The translations under genes were made by a program, and so were the position numbers. Positions 1 to 10,110 of a stretch of 64,000 nt of DNA are shown in pieces; within the stretch, counting starts at the first letter, position 1, and each line of letters begins with the position of its first letter. Where the stretch lies: the NCBI RefSeq assembly GCF_003287275.1, contig NZ_QEVW01000018.1, forward strand, positions 29,369 to 93,368, read 5' to 3'. The stretch is from Paenibacillus taichungensis. GTDB taxonomy: Bacteria; Bacillota; Bacilli; Paenibacillales; Paenibacillaceae. The notes under the pieces are model-generated. The model ran no database searches. It was not told the DNA's origin and saw only the letters and a list, made by a program, of their open reading frames with translations.

Positions 1-2040
1 GTCTACGGTTTGAGCCGTATGCAGCGCAGTCTATCGATGTACAGCAGCACCAACGATTATTTGTCTCATTTTTTTATCTATATTCCGAACTATAACGTTA
101 TTATTACGCCTACGACAGTTTACTACCGACCTGAACATTATTATGCTGCCAATCCGGTAGAAGGCATGACATTCGAAGAGTGGAAAGAAAGCATACTGAA
201 AAAGCCGCATGTAAACGAAATTATTCCCCTTCAAAATTATAAGCATGAGATTCGCAGCAATGTACTTGTGGACGCTCCTGCCATCACGTTTCTTCAGTCG
301 ATTCCTTTAAACAGCTTCAACAAACCACAGGCTACCATTGGCGTCATGATTGATGAGAATCAGATGGCAAGCCTGACTCAACATATTGTGGAGCAGTATG
401 GTGGTTGGACGCTGGTGACAGACCCCAATGGAAATACCATCTTTTCGCGCGGTTTAAGTGAAGCCGAGGCGGTAAATTTAAAGGATATTCCTGCAGGAAA
501 GCACGATGAAGTTCGGCCTATGGGCGATGGACGTCTGCTGATTTCCATTCATTCAAATCAAAACGGCTGGAATTACATGGCTGGCATCCCCGAACGCGCG
601 CTTATGATAAAAGCGGATCAAATCAAGCACGTTACCTTAACCTTTACGCTCGCAACACTTTGTTTTGGATTGTTGATTGGGCTGCTGCTGGCTTACCGAC
701 ACAGCGCGCCGATTCATCGGCTCCTGTCCGTGTTCCGGGAACAGGATTTTGTGTTGCCTGGAAAGTCAGGCAATGAATATGATTTTTTGGCAAGCAACAT
801 CACCAGCCTTATCACTAATAACCACTTACTCAAGAATGCATTAAATGAGCAGATTCCTATGCTGCGGGACGGGTTTATCAAGCGTCTGCTGACGGGTGAG
901 TTTTACACTTACCGCGAGTTGGAGGCGATTTCTGCCCAGACAGGTATTTCCCTCCATACCAGCCGAGGTGTTGTGGGGATTTTGAAAGTGGATGGCTATG
1001 GGAGTCCGGATAGCGAAGAGATCATTCAAGAACTAAGCGTTGCGAGACTCATCGTGCGCGAAGCCATGACGACATGGCATTCCGATGTGTTGATAACAGA
1101 CTGGGGAACAGATCAAATTGCTTTTGTGCAACCGTTTAGCGAAGAACCTTCAAATAAAGCTTTGCACACAAGTGTATCGGAACTGAGCAACCGGATGAAT
1201 GCTGTATACCGGGATTACCGGGTATCGACCACTATTGGAATTGGTTCTTCTTATGAGGTATGGAATGATGTTGGCCGTTCGTTTAACGAGGCCAGGCAAG
1301 CGTTGGAATATGCCATTCATATGGGAACGGAGCATCTGGTGATGTTCGAGGACACTGTAAAGGAAACCGAATTGTACTACTATCCGATTGAGTCCGAACA
1401 GCGGCTACTAAATACGCTGAAGGCGGGAGAACAGGAAGAATCCGATCGTGTTCTGGATCAGTTGTTCAGTCGAAATTTTACAGAGCGAGAACTGTCTTAT
1501 GACATGACACAGCAGTTCGTTGTGGAATTAAAGGGAACGTTCCTGAAGTTGGGACCCAAGATCATGTTGGATGAAACGCTTGTCGAGGAGTTTAAGAACC
1601 GGATTGCAGCTATTCAAGTAACGGACAGTGTTTCCGTACTCCGGGGCAAGTTTCATCAACTGGCGGAAGACGTCTGCCGGGACGTACAACGCAAAAAGTC
1701 AAACATGCATGCGGAAATTGTTTACGAAACGATTGCTTACATTCAGGAACGCTATGTCGATGCGACCTTGACGGTGTATCGGATTGCGGAACAAATGGGG
1801 AAACCGGAAAAATATATATCGCAATTATTCAAGGAGTATACCGGAGAGAACCTTTCCGACTATGTGGAAGTGGTGAGAATTAACAAAGCTGCTGAACTGC
1901 TGCGTGAGAGTCAACAGACGATTGATGAGATTGCCCTGACAACCGGATATAACAGTGCGCATTCATTCCGAAGAGCCTTCAAACGTGTCAGGGGGGTCTT
2001 GCCTAGTTCATTTCGCCACATGGAAGATCAAATGAAATGA
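1..2040 (+). CDS. Membrane-anchored AraC-family transcriptional regulator (5' end outside window)
   Basis: The reading frame is open to base 1, so the start codon and the first transmembrane helix probably lie upstream. Visible parts: an extracellular sensor region of about 200 residues, a transmembrane helix at about 207-230 (LTFTLATLCFGLLIGLLLAY), a cytoplasmic linker of about 340 residues, and a C-terminal AraC DNA-binding domain (about 575-676) with both helix-turn-helices (VYRIAEQMG...; IDEIALTTGYNSAHSFRRAF). Family members of this architecture usually have about 750 residues, which fits a missing N-terminus. It sits just before an oligosaccharide ABC transporter, the usual Paenibacillus arrangement in which the sensor controls uptake genes. 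The inducing sugar cannot be read from sequence. Confidence 0.93.
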   Translation, partial: VYGLSRMQRSLSMYSSTNDYLSHFFIYIPNYNVIITPTTVYYRPEHYYAANPVEGMTFEEWKESILKKPHVNEIIPLQNYKHEIRSNVLVDAPAITFLQSIPLNSFNKPQATIGVMIDENQMASLTQHIVEQYGGWTLVTDPNGNTIFSRGLSEAEAVNLKDIPAGKHDEVRPMGDGRLLISIHSNQNGWNYMAGIPERALMIKADQIKHVTLTFTLATLCFGLLIGLLLAYRHSAPIHRLLSVFREQDFVLPGKSGNEYDFLASNITSLITNNHLLKNALNEQIPMLRDGFIKRLLTGEFYTYRELEAISAQTGISLHTSRGVVGILKVDGYGSPDSEEIIQELSVARLIVREAMTTWHSDVLITDWGTDQIAFVQPFSEEPSNKALHTSVSELSNRMNAVYRDYRVSTTIGIGSSYEVWNDVGRSFNEARQALEYAIHMGTEHLVMFEDTVKETELYYYPIESEQRLLNTLKAGEQEESDRVLDQLFSRNFTERELSYDMTQQFVVELKGTFLKLGPKIMLDETLVEEFKNRIAAIQVTDSVSVLRGKFHQLAEDVCRDVQRKKSNMHAEIVYETIAYIQERYVDATLTVYRIAEQMGKPEKYISQLFKEYTGENLSDYVEVVRINKAAELLRESQQTIDEIALTTGYNSAHSFRRAFKRVRGVLPSSFRHMEDQMK

Positions 2041-2190
2041 AGCTGCCACAATTATCATCACTAAACAAAGAGGAACCCACAGAAAAATCTGAGCCGAATG
2101 CAAAGCAATAGCGGGCTTCCCGGTCTTTTTACCCTTGAATCGTACCTGATCGTGTAAAGTGTACCTTTACGCAATAAGGAGTGCCCTCTT

Positions 2191-3228
2191 ATGATTACGG
2201 ACAAGAAAGCGTTATCAAAAAGAGGGCTGTATTCATGCAGGCTACTTACTGGGGGGATGATTCTGAGAACGACAATTTCGAATGGTAAAAGAGACATGAA
2301 ACAAGGCAGGCGCTCTACAGTGAAACTGGCCTTGTCCAGAAGTTGGAGGAGACATTGGCAGCTTTACCTGTTAATGATTCCTCCCGTCGCATACTTTGTT
2401 ATTTTCAAGTATGTGCCCATGGTTAACGCAGTACTCGCTTTCAAAGATTACAACGTGATTAAGGGGATTTGGGGAAGTCCATGGGTAGGGACCAAATATT
2501 TCGAGCTACTTTTCCAAAACCCCGCGTTCGCTACACTGATCAAAAACACGCTTTATATTTCATTTTACAGTTTGATTGTAGGTTTTCCGGTCCCCATATT
2601 GCTGGCTCTGGCGTTAAACGAAGTCAAGAACGCCCGATTCAAAAAAACGGTACAGATGGTTACTTATGCACCTTATTTTATTTCAACCGTTGTCATGGTA
2701 TCGATCATCATGCTGTTCCTATCCCCAAGGCTGGGCATTGTTAACACGATTGCAGGGGCGCTTGGTTTTGAAGCAGTCAATTTTCTTGGAGAGCCAGGGT
2801 TGTTCCGGTCCATCTATGTATTTTCTGATGTCTGGCAGAGCATGGGATATTCGGCGGTCATTTATTTGGCAGCACTTGCAGGTATAGATCCTTCATTGTA
2901 CGAAGCGGCCAAGGTTGACGGAGCTAACCGGTTTCAGAAAATGGTGAACATTGATCTGCCCGGCCTGCTGCCTGCGGCAGTCATTATCCTGATCCTGAGC
3001 GTTGGCAATATCATGGCGGTCGGATTCGAAAAAATTTATTTGTTGCAAAATCCGTTAAACCTGTCTGCTTCCGAAATTATCTCCACATATGTGTACAAGA
3101 TGGGTTTGCTGAATGCCAACTACAGCTTCGCTACCGCTGTTGGCCTCTTTAATTCGCTTATTAACCTGATTCTGTTGTTAACAGTCAATGCTGCAGCCAA
3201 GCGTCTGTCTAATACAAGCTTGTGGTAA
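2191..3228 (+). CDS. Carbohydrate ABC transporter permease, LplB/YteP type
   Basis: Inner-membrane permease of a CUT1-type sugar importer. It has about six hydrophobic helices, the family opening YLLMIPPVAYFVIFKYVPM, and the EAA loop (EAAKVDGANRFQKMVNIDLP) that contacts the ATPase. The ATG at 2191 follows AAGGAG at 2176-2181; this start gives a tail of about 45 residues before the first helix, longer than usual, so internal ATGs at 2257 or 2296 are possible, although neither has a good ribosome site. A second permease and a lipoprotein follow within 30-40 bp, so this is one operon. No ATPase gene is present; such systems generally share an MsmX-type ATPase encoded elsewhere (family knowledge). 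Confidence 0.93.
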   Translation: MITDKKALSKRGLYSCRLLTGGMILRTTISNGKRDMKQGRRSTVKLALSRSWRRHWQLYLLMIPPVAYFVIFKYVPMVNAVLAFKDYNVIKGIWGSPWVGTKYFELLFQNPAFATLIKNTLYISFYSLIVGFPVPILLALALNEVKNARFKKTVQMVTYAPYFISTVVMVSIIMLFLSPRLGIVNTIAGALGFEAVNFLGEPGLFRSIYVFSDVWQSMGYSAVIYLAALAGIDPSLYEAAKVDGANRFQKMVNIDLPGLLPAAVIILILSVGNIMAVGFEKIYLLQNPLNLSASEIISTYVYKMGLLNANYSFATAVGLFNSLINLILLLTVNAAAKRLSNTSLW

Positions 3229-3254
3229 TACGGCAAAAGGGAGGGGGATAAAAG

Positions 3255-4181
3255 ATGAGCCAGTTACATTCCGAAGCCGGTTCGGCGGTTAAAAGTAGGA
3301 GTACAATCAGAGAATCTCTAGGGGACCGGGTGTTTGTAGCCATCATCTACGTTGTTCTGACTGTAGTCTTGATTGCGGTACTCTATCCATTGATCTATAT
3401 CGTAAGCTCTTCTCTGAGTAGCCCGTCAGCAGTTACTTCTGGAAAAGTTTGGCTGTGGCCCGTTGATTTGACACTGGACGGCTACAAGTCTGTATTGCGC
3501 AACGACCAGGTTATTATGGGTTACGCCAATTCGTTATTTTATACCACAATCGGAACTCTGGTTAGTGTAGCGCTGACCATTATGATTGCTTATCCACTTT
3601 CCAAAAAAACCTTTGTTGGACGTAGCCCTCTCATGATGTTCATTACGTTTACTATGTTATTCTCGGGCGGGTTGATCCCAACTTATCTAGTGGTCAAATC
3701 TATGGGACTGATCGATACTCGCTGGGCTTTGCTGATTCCAAATGCCATTTGGGTATGGCAAGTGATCATCGCACGCACCTTTTTTCAGAATTCGATCCCG
3801 GATGAGTTGTCCGAGGCAGCAGATATCGATGGGTGCAGTGACATCCGTTTTATTTTCAGCGTTATCCTTCCTCTGGCCAAACCCATTGTGGCCGTTCTGT
3901 CACTGATGTATGCCGTTGGGCAGTGGAATGCATATTTTGATGCCCTAATCTATTTAAAAACACAATCGCTCTATCCGCTTCAGTTGATTCTTCGCAGCAT
4001 TCTGATATTGAGCAATGGCACCGGAAACATGGATGCGGGCGAGATGGTAAAGCAGCAGCAAATGGCCGAATTGATGAAGTTCTCACTAATTGTAATGGCC
4101 AGCTTGCCTGTGCTCGTCATTTATCCGTTTGTTCAGCGATATTTCGTTCAGGGCATGTTGATTGGCTCCGTCAAGGGCTAG
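3255..4181 (+). CDS. Carbohydrate ABC transporter permease, LplC/YtcP type
   Basis: Second permease of the importer, 308 residues with about six membrane segments and the coupling loop EAADIDGCSDIRFIFSVILP. The run LYPLIYIVSSSLSSPSAV and the C-terminal FVQRYFVQGMLIGSVKG are typical of the LplC/YtcP branch of the CUT1 family. The ATG follows GGGAGGGGG closely. It begins 26 bp after the first permease and ends 34 bp before the binding-protein start, so the three genes are probably co-transcribed. The pair would form a heterodimeric channel receiving sugar from the downstream lipoprotein. Confidence 0.95.
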   Translation: MSQLHSEAGSAVKSRSTIRESLGDRVFVAIIYVVLTVVLIAVLYPLIYIVSSSLSSPSAVTSGKVWLWPVDLTLDGYKSVLRNDQVIMGYANSLFYTTIGTLVSVALTIMIAYPLSKKTFVGRSPLMMFITFTMLFSGGLIPTYLVVKSMGLIDTRWALLIPNAIWVWQVIIARTFFQNSIPDELSEAADIDGCSDIRFIFSVILPLAKPIVAVLSLMYAVGQWNAYFDALIYLKTQSLYPLQLILRSILILSNGTGNMDAGEMVKQQQMAELMKFSLIVMASLPVLVIYPFVQRYFVQGMLIGSVKG

Positions 4182-4215
4182 TTCACTACTAACATTCATA
4201 AGGGAGAGGGTCTAT

Positions 4216-5865
4216 TTGAGAAAAACAGGATCAATCGTACTTGCTTGTTTACTTCTTCTGTCTATGGCACTGGCGGGATGTTCATCCTCAAATCGGGGCA
4301 ACGGGAAAGAGGGAGGAGGCGGTTTGTCCGGGGACACCGTGTCCATTAATGTGTTCGCTCATCAAAGCTCGGATACCAACCTTCTCACGAACAAGTTTAC
4401 AAAAAAAATGGAAGAGAAGTTCAACCTTAAGATAAACTGGACGACTGTTCCTTTTGATGGTGCAGCAGAAAAAAGACAGATTTCACTAGCTTCGGGTGAT
4501 TACCCGGACCTGTATTTGCTCATTCCATGGGTCGACCGTTTTTCTCAAACGGATTTGTTGAAATTCGGCCAGCAAGGTGTCATTGTGCCGCTCAACGATC
4601 TGATTGATCAATATGCGCCGAATATCAAGAAGGTACTGGACAGCAGTGAGTATTATAAAGCGATGAACACTGCGCCCGACGGCAATATTTACGGTCTGAC
4701 AGGATTGAATGAATGTTTCCACTGCTCCTATCCGAACAAAATGTGGATGAATACCAAGTGGCTAAAACAGCTCGGCTTATCCGAGCCTACAACGACAGAG
4801 GAATTTAAGGAAGTGCTGAAAGCATTCAAAACCAAGGACCCCAACGGCAACGGCAAAGCTGATGAAGTTCCACTTAGCGGTTCTATTGAAAATTTCGGTG
4901 TGCACATCATTCCTTATTTGATGAACGGGTTTATCTACGACGATGACAGAACCTATCTCATTGCGAAGAATGGGCAGGTTGAGACGGTTGCCAGCAAACC
5001 GGAGTGGAAGGAAGGACTTGCCTATATTAAGTCGCTGTATGATGAAGGTGTGATTGACCCTGGTGCTTTCACGCAAAATGTCGGGGCATTTAAAAAAATC
5101 GGAGATAACGCTGACGCGCAGCTTCTTGGCGCAGGTGCTGCAATGCACCCGTCTCTTTTTGTAAATACTGCTGAGGATTCTCCGTATGGGAAGGATTACA
5201 ATCCGATTCCCCCACTGAAAGGACCACATGCCAATTATGCGACCTATAACTATCCAATTGATCCTGGTGCATCGTTTGTATTAACAAACAAAGCAAGCGA
5301 AGAAACGCAGATTGCAGCCATAAAAATGCTCGATTATCTTTACACAGAGGAAGGAGCCATGAGCGCATATCTGGGTGAGGAGGGCACGAGTTGGCGAAAG
5401 CCGCAGGAAGGAGAAGTGGCCCTGAATGATCAGGTGCAGCCACTCTACAAAGCAATTCCACTCCCAACAGGAGAAGAGCCGCGTAATGATAGCTGGGGGG
5501 CGCTCAGTCAGTACAATCACCACAGAGCTTACCGAGATGCCGAAGTACAAGGCAAGGACATATATGCGGGTGACGGTTATGAGCGTCGACTTTATGAGGC
5601 GACACTGTTAATGGAGGGCAAAGAACCCGATGAGATATTCCCGCATTGGGCACTATGGGTTGATCCGGCAAATGCAGATGAAACAAGCATGATGCAGACA
5701 AATCTCAAGGATTATATTGACCAGAATGCCTTGCAATTCATTACAGGTGCGAAGAGCTTGGAAAAGGATTGGGACGATTATGTGAAAGGGCTGGAGGGTC
5801 TGAACATCAAGCGTTATCTGGAAATTATGCAGGCGGCCTATGATGTTTCATCCATCTCCAAGTAG
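4216..5865 (+). CDS. Extracellular solute-binding lipoprotein of the oligosaccharide importer, LplA type
   Basis: Start assigned to the TTG at 4216, which follows GGGAGAGGG and opens directly into a lipoprotein signal (RKTGSIVLACLLLLSMALAG then Cys); the lipobox LAGC predicts lipid anchoring at the outer face of the membrane. The frame is open further upstream, but that stretch overlaps the permease. The mature protein of about 530 residues has the features of family 1 sugar-binding proteins (FAHQSSDTN..., YPDLYLLIPW, MWMNTKWLKQLGL). It completes the permease-permease-binding-protein set. An imperfect inverted repeat at about 5878-5920 follows the stop and may end the transcript. Confidence 0.93.
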   Translation: MRKTGSIVLACLLLLSMALAGCSSSNRGNGKEGGGGLSGDTVSINVFAHQSSDTNLLTNKFTKKMEEKFNLKINWTTVPFDGAAEKRQISLASGDYPDLYLLIPWVDRFSQTDLLKFGQQGVIVPLNDLIDQYAPNIKKVLDSSEYYKAMNTAPDGNIYGLTGLNECFHCSYPNKMWMNTKWLKQLGLSEPTTTEEFKEVLKAFKTKDPNGNGKADEVPLSGSIENFGVHIIPYLMNGFIYDDDRTYLIAKNGQVETVASKPEWKEGLAYIKSLYDEGVIDPGAFTQNVGAFKKIGDNADAQLLGAGAAMHPSLFVNTAEDSPYGKDYNPIPPLKGPHANYATYNYPIDPGASFVLTNKASEETQIAAIKMLDYLYTEEGAMSAYLGEEGTSWRKPQEGEVALNDQVQPLYKAIPLPTGEEPRNDSWGALSQYNHHRAYRDAEVQGKDIYAGDGYERRLYEATLLMEGKEPDEIFPHWALWVDPANADETSMMQTNLKDYIDQNALQFITGAKSLEKDWDDYVKGLEGLNIKRYLEIMQAAYDVSSISK

Positions 5866-5877
5866 ATTTTTCTAAAA

Positions 5878-5925
5878 CACGGGCCCGGTTCGCATCCCTG
5901 CGAATCAGGTCCGTATTTACTTTGA
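5878..5925 (+). terminator. Imperfect hairpin after the ABC operon
   Basis: GGTTCGCA and TGCGAATC arms with a short loop, extended by GGGCC/GGTCC pairing, followed by TATTTACTTT. The T-run is weak, so termination is a guess. The remaining 185 bp before the GH95 gene are AT-rich with no other visible feature. Confidence 0.4.
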
Positions 5926-6110
5926 TGGCAGGTAAATATCGGCTTTCAGTATTTGATGTTACACTAGACCGCACCTTTATCTTTGATCAAATTAAAGCAT
6001 TTTCCTAAAAAACTTTAGTGTATCGGCCTGAACTATTGGCAAGGAGAAAAATATAAGTAATAATACCACTCATAAAAAACTCATCTAATATTCGTTATTG
6101 GAGGTTCAAC

Positions 6111-8357
6111 ATGAACGAATCAAATCGGAATAATCATCGAATGTGGTACAGCAAACCTGCGGAAATATGGAACGAGGCTTTGCCAATCGGGAATGGTCGT
6201 TTCGGTGCATTGATATTTGGTGGGGTAGCTGAGGAGCGTTTGCAGTTGAATGAGGACTCGATGTGGTATGGTGGTCCACGGGATCGTAATAACGAAGATG
6301 CACTGCCCAATCTGCCGCATATCCGCAAATTAATAATGGAAGGGAAACTTAGGGAGGCTGAAGAGATTGCGTCCATGGCGATGGCCGGGCTTCCGGAAGC
6401 CCAGCGACATTATTTGCCACTTGGCGAGCTGCAGTTATCTTTCGGCAATCATGATGGTTCTATTGAGGACTATGTTCGTGAGCTTGATTTGGAGCTGGGC
6501 ATCTCCAGGGTTAGCTATCGAGTTAATGGTATCTGTTATACACGTGAGCTATTTGCCAGCCATCCAGATCAAGCCATCATCATCCGAATTTCGGCAGACA
6601 AGAAGAATGCCTTGTCCATAAAAGCCCGATTTAATCGACAGAACTGGAGGTATTTGGAGAAAACAAAGAAATGGGAGCAAAGCGGACTTGTCATGCATGG
6701 TCAATGTGGTGGTAAAGACGGGAGTTCCTTCGCAACTGTTATGAAAGCGATACCAAACGAAGGCGTTTGTCGGCTCCTTGGTGAGTACTTGCTGGTGGAG
6801 GGCGCAAGCTCGGTCACGCTTATACTTGCTGCGGATACGACTTTCCGCCAAGAAGATCCGGAATTATACAATAAATTTCGTATAGAACAGCTTAGCCAGA
6901 CTCCGTATGATACGTTGCTTGTACGGCATACGACCGATTATGGTGAACTGTACAATAGGGTTGCGTTGAACCTGTCCAAAAGGTCTGATCGCATTGATCT
7001 TCCGACCGACGAGAGATTAAAACAGTTCCAACAGGGAGAAGAAGACCTCGAATTGATTGAAACCTACTTTCAGTTTGGTCGTTATCTGCTGATTTCCTCA
7101 AGCCGGCCAGGTTCTTTGCCTGCAAATCTTCAAGGCATATGGAATGACAGTTTTACGCCGCCATGGGACAGCAAATTTACCATTAACATTAACACACAAA
7201 TGAACTATTGGCTCGCTGAAAGCTGCAATCTAGCAGAGTGCCATGAGCCGTTATTTGATCTGATTGAGAGAATGCGGGAGCCCGGCCGAATTACGGCTCG
7301 GACTATGTATGATTGCCGGGGATTTACAGCACATCATAACACCGATATTTGGGCCGACACGGCCCCTCAGGATACCTACCTTCCAGCATCCTTCTGGCCG
7401 CTGGGCGCAGCTTGGTTATGCCTGCATTTATGGGAGCATTATCGCTATAGTCAGAATCGCATTTTTTTGGAAAAGGCTTATGAAACCATGAAGGAATCTG
7501 CGCAGTTTATCCTTGACTATCTGATTGAGGATGCTGAGGGCCGCCTTATTACCTGTCCATCCGTCTCTCCGGAGAACAGTTACAAGCTGCCAAATGGCGA
7601 AATCGGGGTGCTTTGCGCAGGTGCTTCAATGGATTTTCAGATCATTGAAGCTTTGTTCACTGCATGCATTCATAGTGCCGAGTTGATCGGAAGAGACCAT
7701 TCATTTAGCAAAGAGCTCGCTGCTGTCCTGAAGCGGATTCCGAAGCCGCAAATCGGAAAAAATGGGCAATTGCAGGAATGGATGGAGGATTATGAAGAGG
7801 TTGAACCGGGACACCGCCATATCTCGCATCTATTCGGACTGTACCCCGGAGAAAGTTTCACTCCAGAACACACGCCGGAATTGGCGAAGGCTGCACGCAC
7901 CACTCTGGAGCGCAGACTCAAAAATGGTGGTGGACATACCGGCTGGAGCCGGGCCTGGATCATTCATTTCTGGGCACGTCTTCAGGATGGGCAGAAAGCT
8001 TTCGAAAATGTCAGGGCTCTCTTGGAGCACTCCACGTTGCCCAATCTTTTTGACAATCATCCGCCGTTTCAGATTGATGGTAACTTCGGCGGAGCATCCG
8101 GAATTGCCGAGATGTTAATGCAGAGTCACACTGATGTGATCCGGCTTCTGCCTGCATTACCCGACGAATGGATTGAAGGGAGTGTACAGGGTCTCAGGGC
8201 ACGAGGCGGCTATGAAATCGGATTTTCCTGGGTAGCGGGCGAAATTACTGAAGTCACAGTAAAAAGTACAATTTCCGGACTTTGTCAGTTGGAAGGCCCT
8301 GGCCTTAAGCGTATTTCATTCGATGCAGAAGCTGGTCGCACGTATACTTTAACTTAA
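6111..8357 (+). CDS. Glycoside hydrolase family 95 (alpha-L-fucosidase / alpha-L-galactosidase type)
   Basis: 748 residues, full family length, with no signal peptide, so probably cytoplasmic and acting on imported oligosaccharides. Recognisable GH95 signatures run along the protein: N-terminal WYSKPAEIWNEALPIGNGR and LNEDSMWYGG; the (alpha/alpha)6-barrel motifs NLQGIWNDSFTPPWDSK and NINTQMNYW, holding the paired Asn residues of the family; CPSVSPENSY, carrying the likely general-acid Glu; and GWSRAW and NLFDNHPPFQIDGNFGG near the end. Family enzymes are inverting and release alpha-L-fucose or L-galactose, and the exact sugar cannot be told. The ATG follows TTGGAGG. It lies 245 bp after the transporter genes, which suggests it processes their cargo. 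Confidence 0.93.
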   Translation: MNESNRNNHRMWYSKPAEIWNEALPIGNGRFGALIFGGVAEERLQLNEDSMWYGGPRDRNNEDALPNLPHIRKLIMEGKLREAEEIASMAMAGLPEAQRHYLPLGELQLSFGNHDGSIEDYVRELDLELGISRVSYRVNGICYTRELFASHPDQAIIIRISADKKNALSIKARFNRQNWRYLEKTKKWEQSGLVMHGQCGGKDGSSFATVMKAIPNEGVCRLLGEYLLVEGASSVTLILAADTTFRQEDPELYNKFRIEQLSQTPYDTLLVRHTTDYGELYNRVALNLSKRSDRIDLPTDERLKQFQQGEEDLELIETYFQFGRYLLISSSRPGSLPANLQGIWNDSFTPPWDSKFTININTQMNYWLAESCNLAECHEPLFDLIERMREPGRITARTMYDCRGFTAHHNTDIWADTAPQDTYLPASFWPLGAAWLCLHLWEHYRYSQNRIFLEKAYETMKESAQFILDYLIEDAEGRLITCPSVSPENSYKLPNGEIGVLCAGASMDFQIIEALFTACIHSAELIGRDHSFSKELAAVLKRIPKPQIGKNGQLQEWMEDYEEVEPGHRHISHLFGLYPGESFTPEHTPELAKAARTTLERRLKNGGGHTGWSRAWIIHFWARLQDGQKAFENVRALLEHSTLPNLFDNHPPFQIDGNFGGASGIAEMLMQSHTDVIRLLPALPDEWIEGSVQGLRARGGYEIGFSWVAGEITEVTVKSTISGLCQLEGPGLKRISFDAEAGRTYTLT

Positions 8358-8418
8358 ACAGACTCCGTTAAACCTAGCGCGTAGTACAGCGCTATATAGG
8401 GCAAGAACGGGAGTCTGT
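8358..8418. repeat. Two nested inverted repeats after the GH95 gene
   Basis: Outer arms ACAGACTCC (8358-8366) and GGAGTCTGT (8410-8418) enclose inner arms TAGCGC (8375-8380) and GCGCTA (8389-8394). There is no T-run, so it is not a standard terminator; it may stabilise the mRNA end. The following 190 bp up to 8611 are AT-rich with no gene. Confidence 0.5.
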
Positions 8419-8611
8419 GTTACGAACAAAAGCCAATAATTATGCACTTCGGGAATATCAGAAACAAAATTGCTGTTAGGTGCCTCGTCTTGCTCAACGT
8501 AAAAAAATGTTAGTCATTATTTTTCACCTTACGATTTTATTTATTTTCTATTTACAGGATTTATTTTCAATTAATATTACCTAATTACTTCTACGAGGAG
8601 TGTAGCTTTTT

Positions 8612-10033
8612 ATGAAGAAACAGGGGTTAAATCCATATCTTCCATCTTGGGAATACGTTCCCGATAGTGAGCCTTATGTATTTGACGGTAGAGTTTATGT
8701 GTACGGATCGCATGACCGATTTAACGGACATGTCTTTTGCTTAAACGATTATGTCTGTTGGTCGGCGCCAGTGGACGACCTCGGAAATTGGCGAAATGAA
8801 GGTCTCATCTATTAAAAAACAGATGATCCGCTAAATCCCGATGGCAGTATGTGTCTTTACGCCCCAGACGTTACGATAGGTCCTGATGGACGGTATTATC
8901 TTTATTATGTATTGGATAAAGTCCCGGTTGTTTCTGTGGCTGTATGCGATACACCTGCAGGCAAATATGAATTCTACGGTTACGTAAAATATGCTGACGG
9001 CACTCGACTTGGAGAAAGAGACGGGGACGAACCTCAATTCGATCCCGGCGTGTTGACCGAAGGACAGCTTACTTATCTTTATACCGGCTTCTGTGCGGCC
9101 GGGGACAAATCGAGACATGGTGCGATGGCGACGGTGCTTGGTCCAGACATGCTGACGATCGTAGATGAGCCTGTATTCGTAGCACCGAGTCAACCATACA
9201 GCGAAGGTAGCGGATTTGAAGGACATGAGTTTTTTGAGGCACCTTCAATCCGGAAGAAAGGGGATATCTACTACTTCGTATACTCCTCTATCGTCATGCA
9301 TGAATTATGTTATGCTACCAGCAAATTCCCAAACAAAGGGTTTGAATATCAGGGCGTTATCATAAGCAACTGTGATCTACATATTGACTCTTATAAACCA
9401 GCTGACAAGCCGATGTATTATGGAGGAAACAACCACGGCAGCATTGTTGAGATAAATGGTGACTGGTACATTTTCTATCACCGTCATACAAATGGCGACG
9501 CATTCAACCGTCAGGGCTGTATTGAGCGTATCTCTTTTGACGAGGATGGTATCATTTCTCAGGTGGAAATGACTTCCTGCGGCCTGAATGGCAAGCCTCT
9601 TGAAGGAAAAGGAGAGCACCCCGCATACCTCGCATGCAATCTTTTTACGAGAGATGATCAAATGTATACAGGAGGTTTCGGAGATGGGGCGTGGCTGGAT
9701 GGCCGCTTCCCGAAAATCACCCAGGATGGAAGAGACAACGATGAAGAGGCTGGATATATTGCCAATATGGTGGAATCAGCTACAGCAGGTTTTAAATATT
9801 TCAATTGTAACGGAATCCGCCAGGTCACAGTCAAGGTGCGCGGATATTGTAATGGACACATCGAGGTTAGAACCGCATGGGACGGCCCTGTGCTTGGTAT
9901 GATCCCAGTGCATTTTACAAATGTTTGGAAAAAGTATACGGCCGAGATTACCGTTCCGGACGGCAGACAGGCTTTGTATTTTACTTACAAGGGAGCAGGA
10001 GGCGCCAGCTTGGCTTCATTTACATTAGAATAA
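8612..10033 (+). pseudogene. Glycoside hydrolase family 43 with C-terminal CBM-like domain, interrupted by an in-frame TAA
   Basis: One continuous frame of 473 codons broken only by TAA at 8813-8815 (codon 68). Coding sense resumes at once after the stop (KTDDPLNPDGSMCLYAPD), so this is a point nonsense change rather than a frameshift. The N-terminal piece holds the likely catalytic base Asp (VPDSEPYVFDGRVYVYGSHD) and the second piece the likely acid Glu (GHEFFEAPSIRKKGDIYYF), so neither fragment alone should be active. Residues from about 385 form a CBM6-like sandwich. An internal ATG at 8849 has no ribosome site. The first ATG follows ACGAGGAGTG. GH43 enzymes cleave arabinose- or xylose-containing glycans. 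Confidence 0.85.
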
Positions 10034-10057
10034 ACGCCTTAATAGATCTGAACTGCG

Positions 10058-10101
10058 TAAAAACAGAGCAGCTGCTGATATCCAGCAGTTGCTCTTTTCA
10101 T
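10058..10101. terminator. Terminator between converging GH43 and AraC genes
   Basis: The hairpin AGAGCAGCTGCTG / CAGCAGTTGCTCT with a 5-base loop is followed by TTTT and preceded by AAAAA. It could serve both converging genes. Confidence 0.75.
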
Positions 10102-10110
10102 TTGAATATC

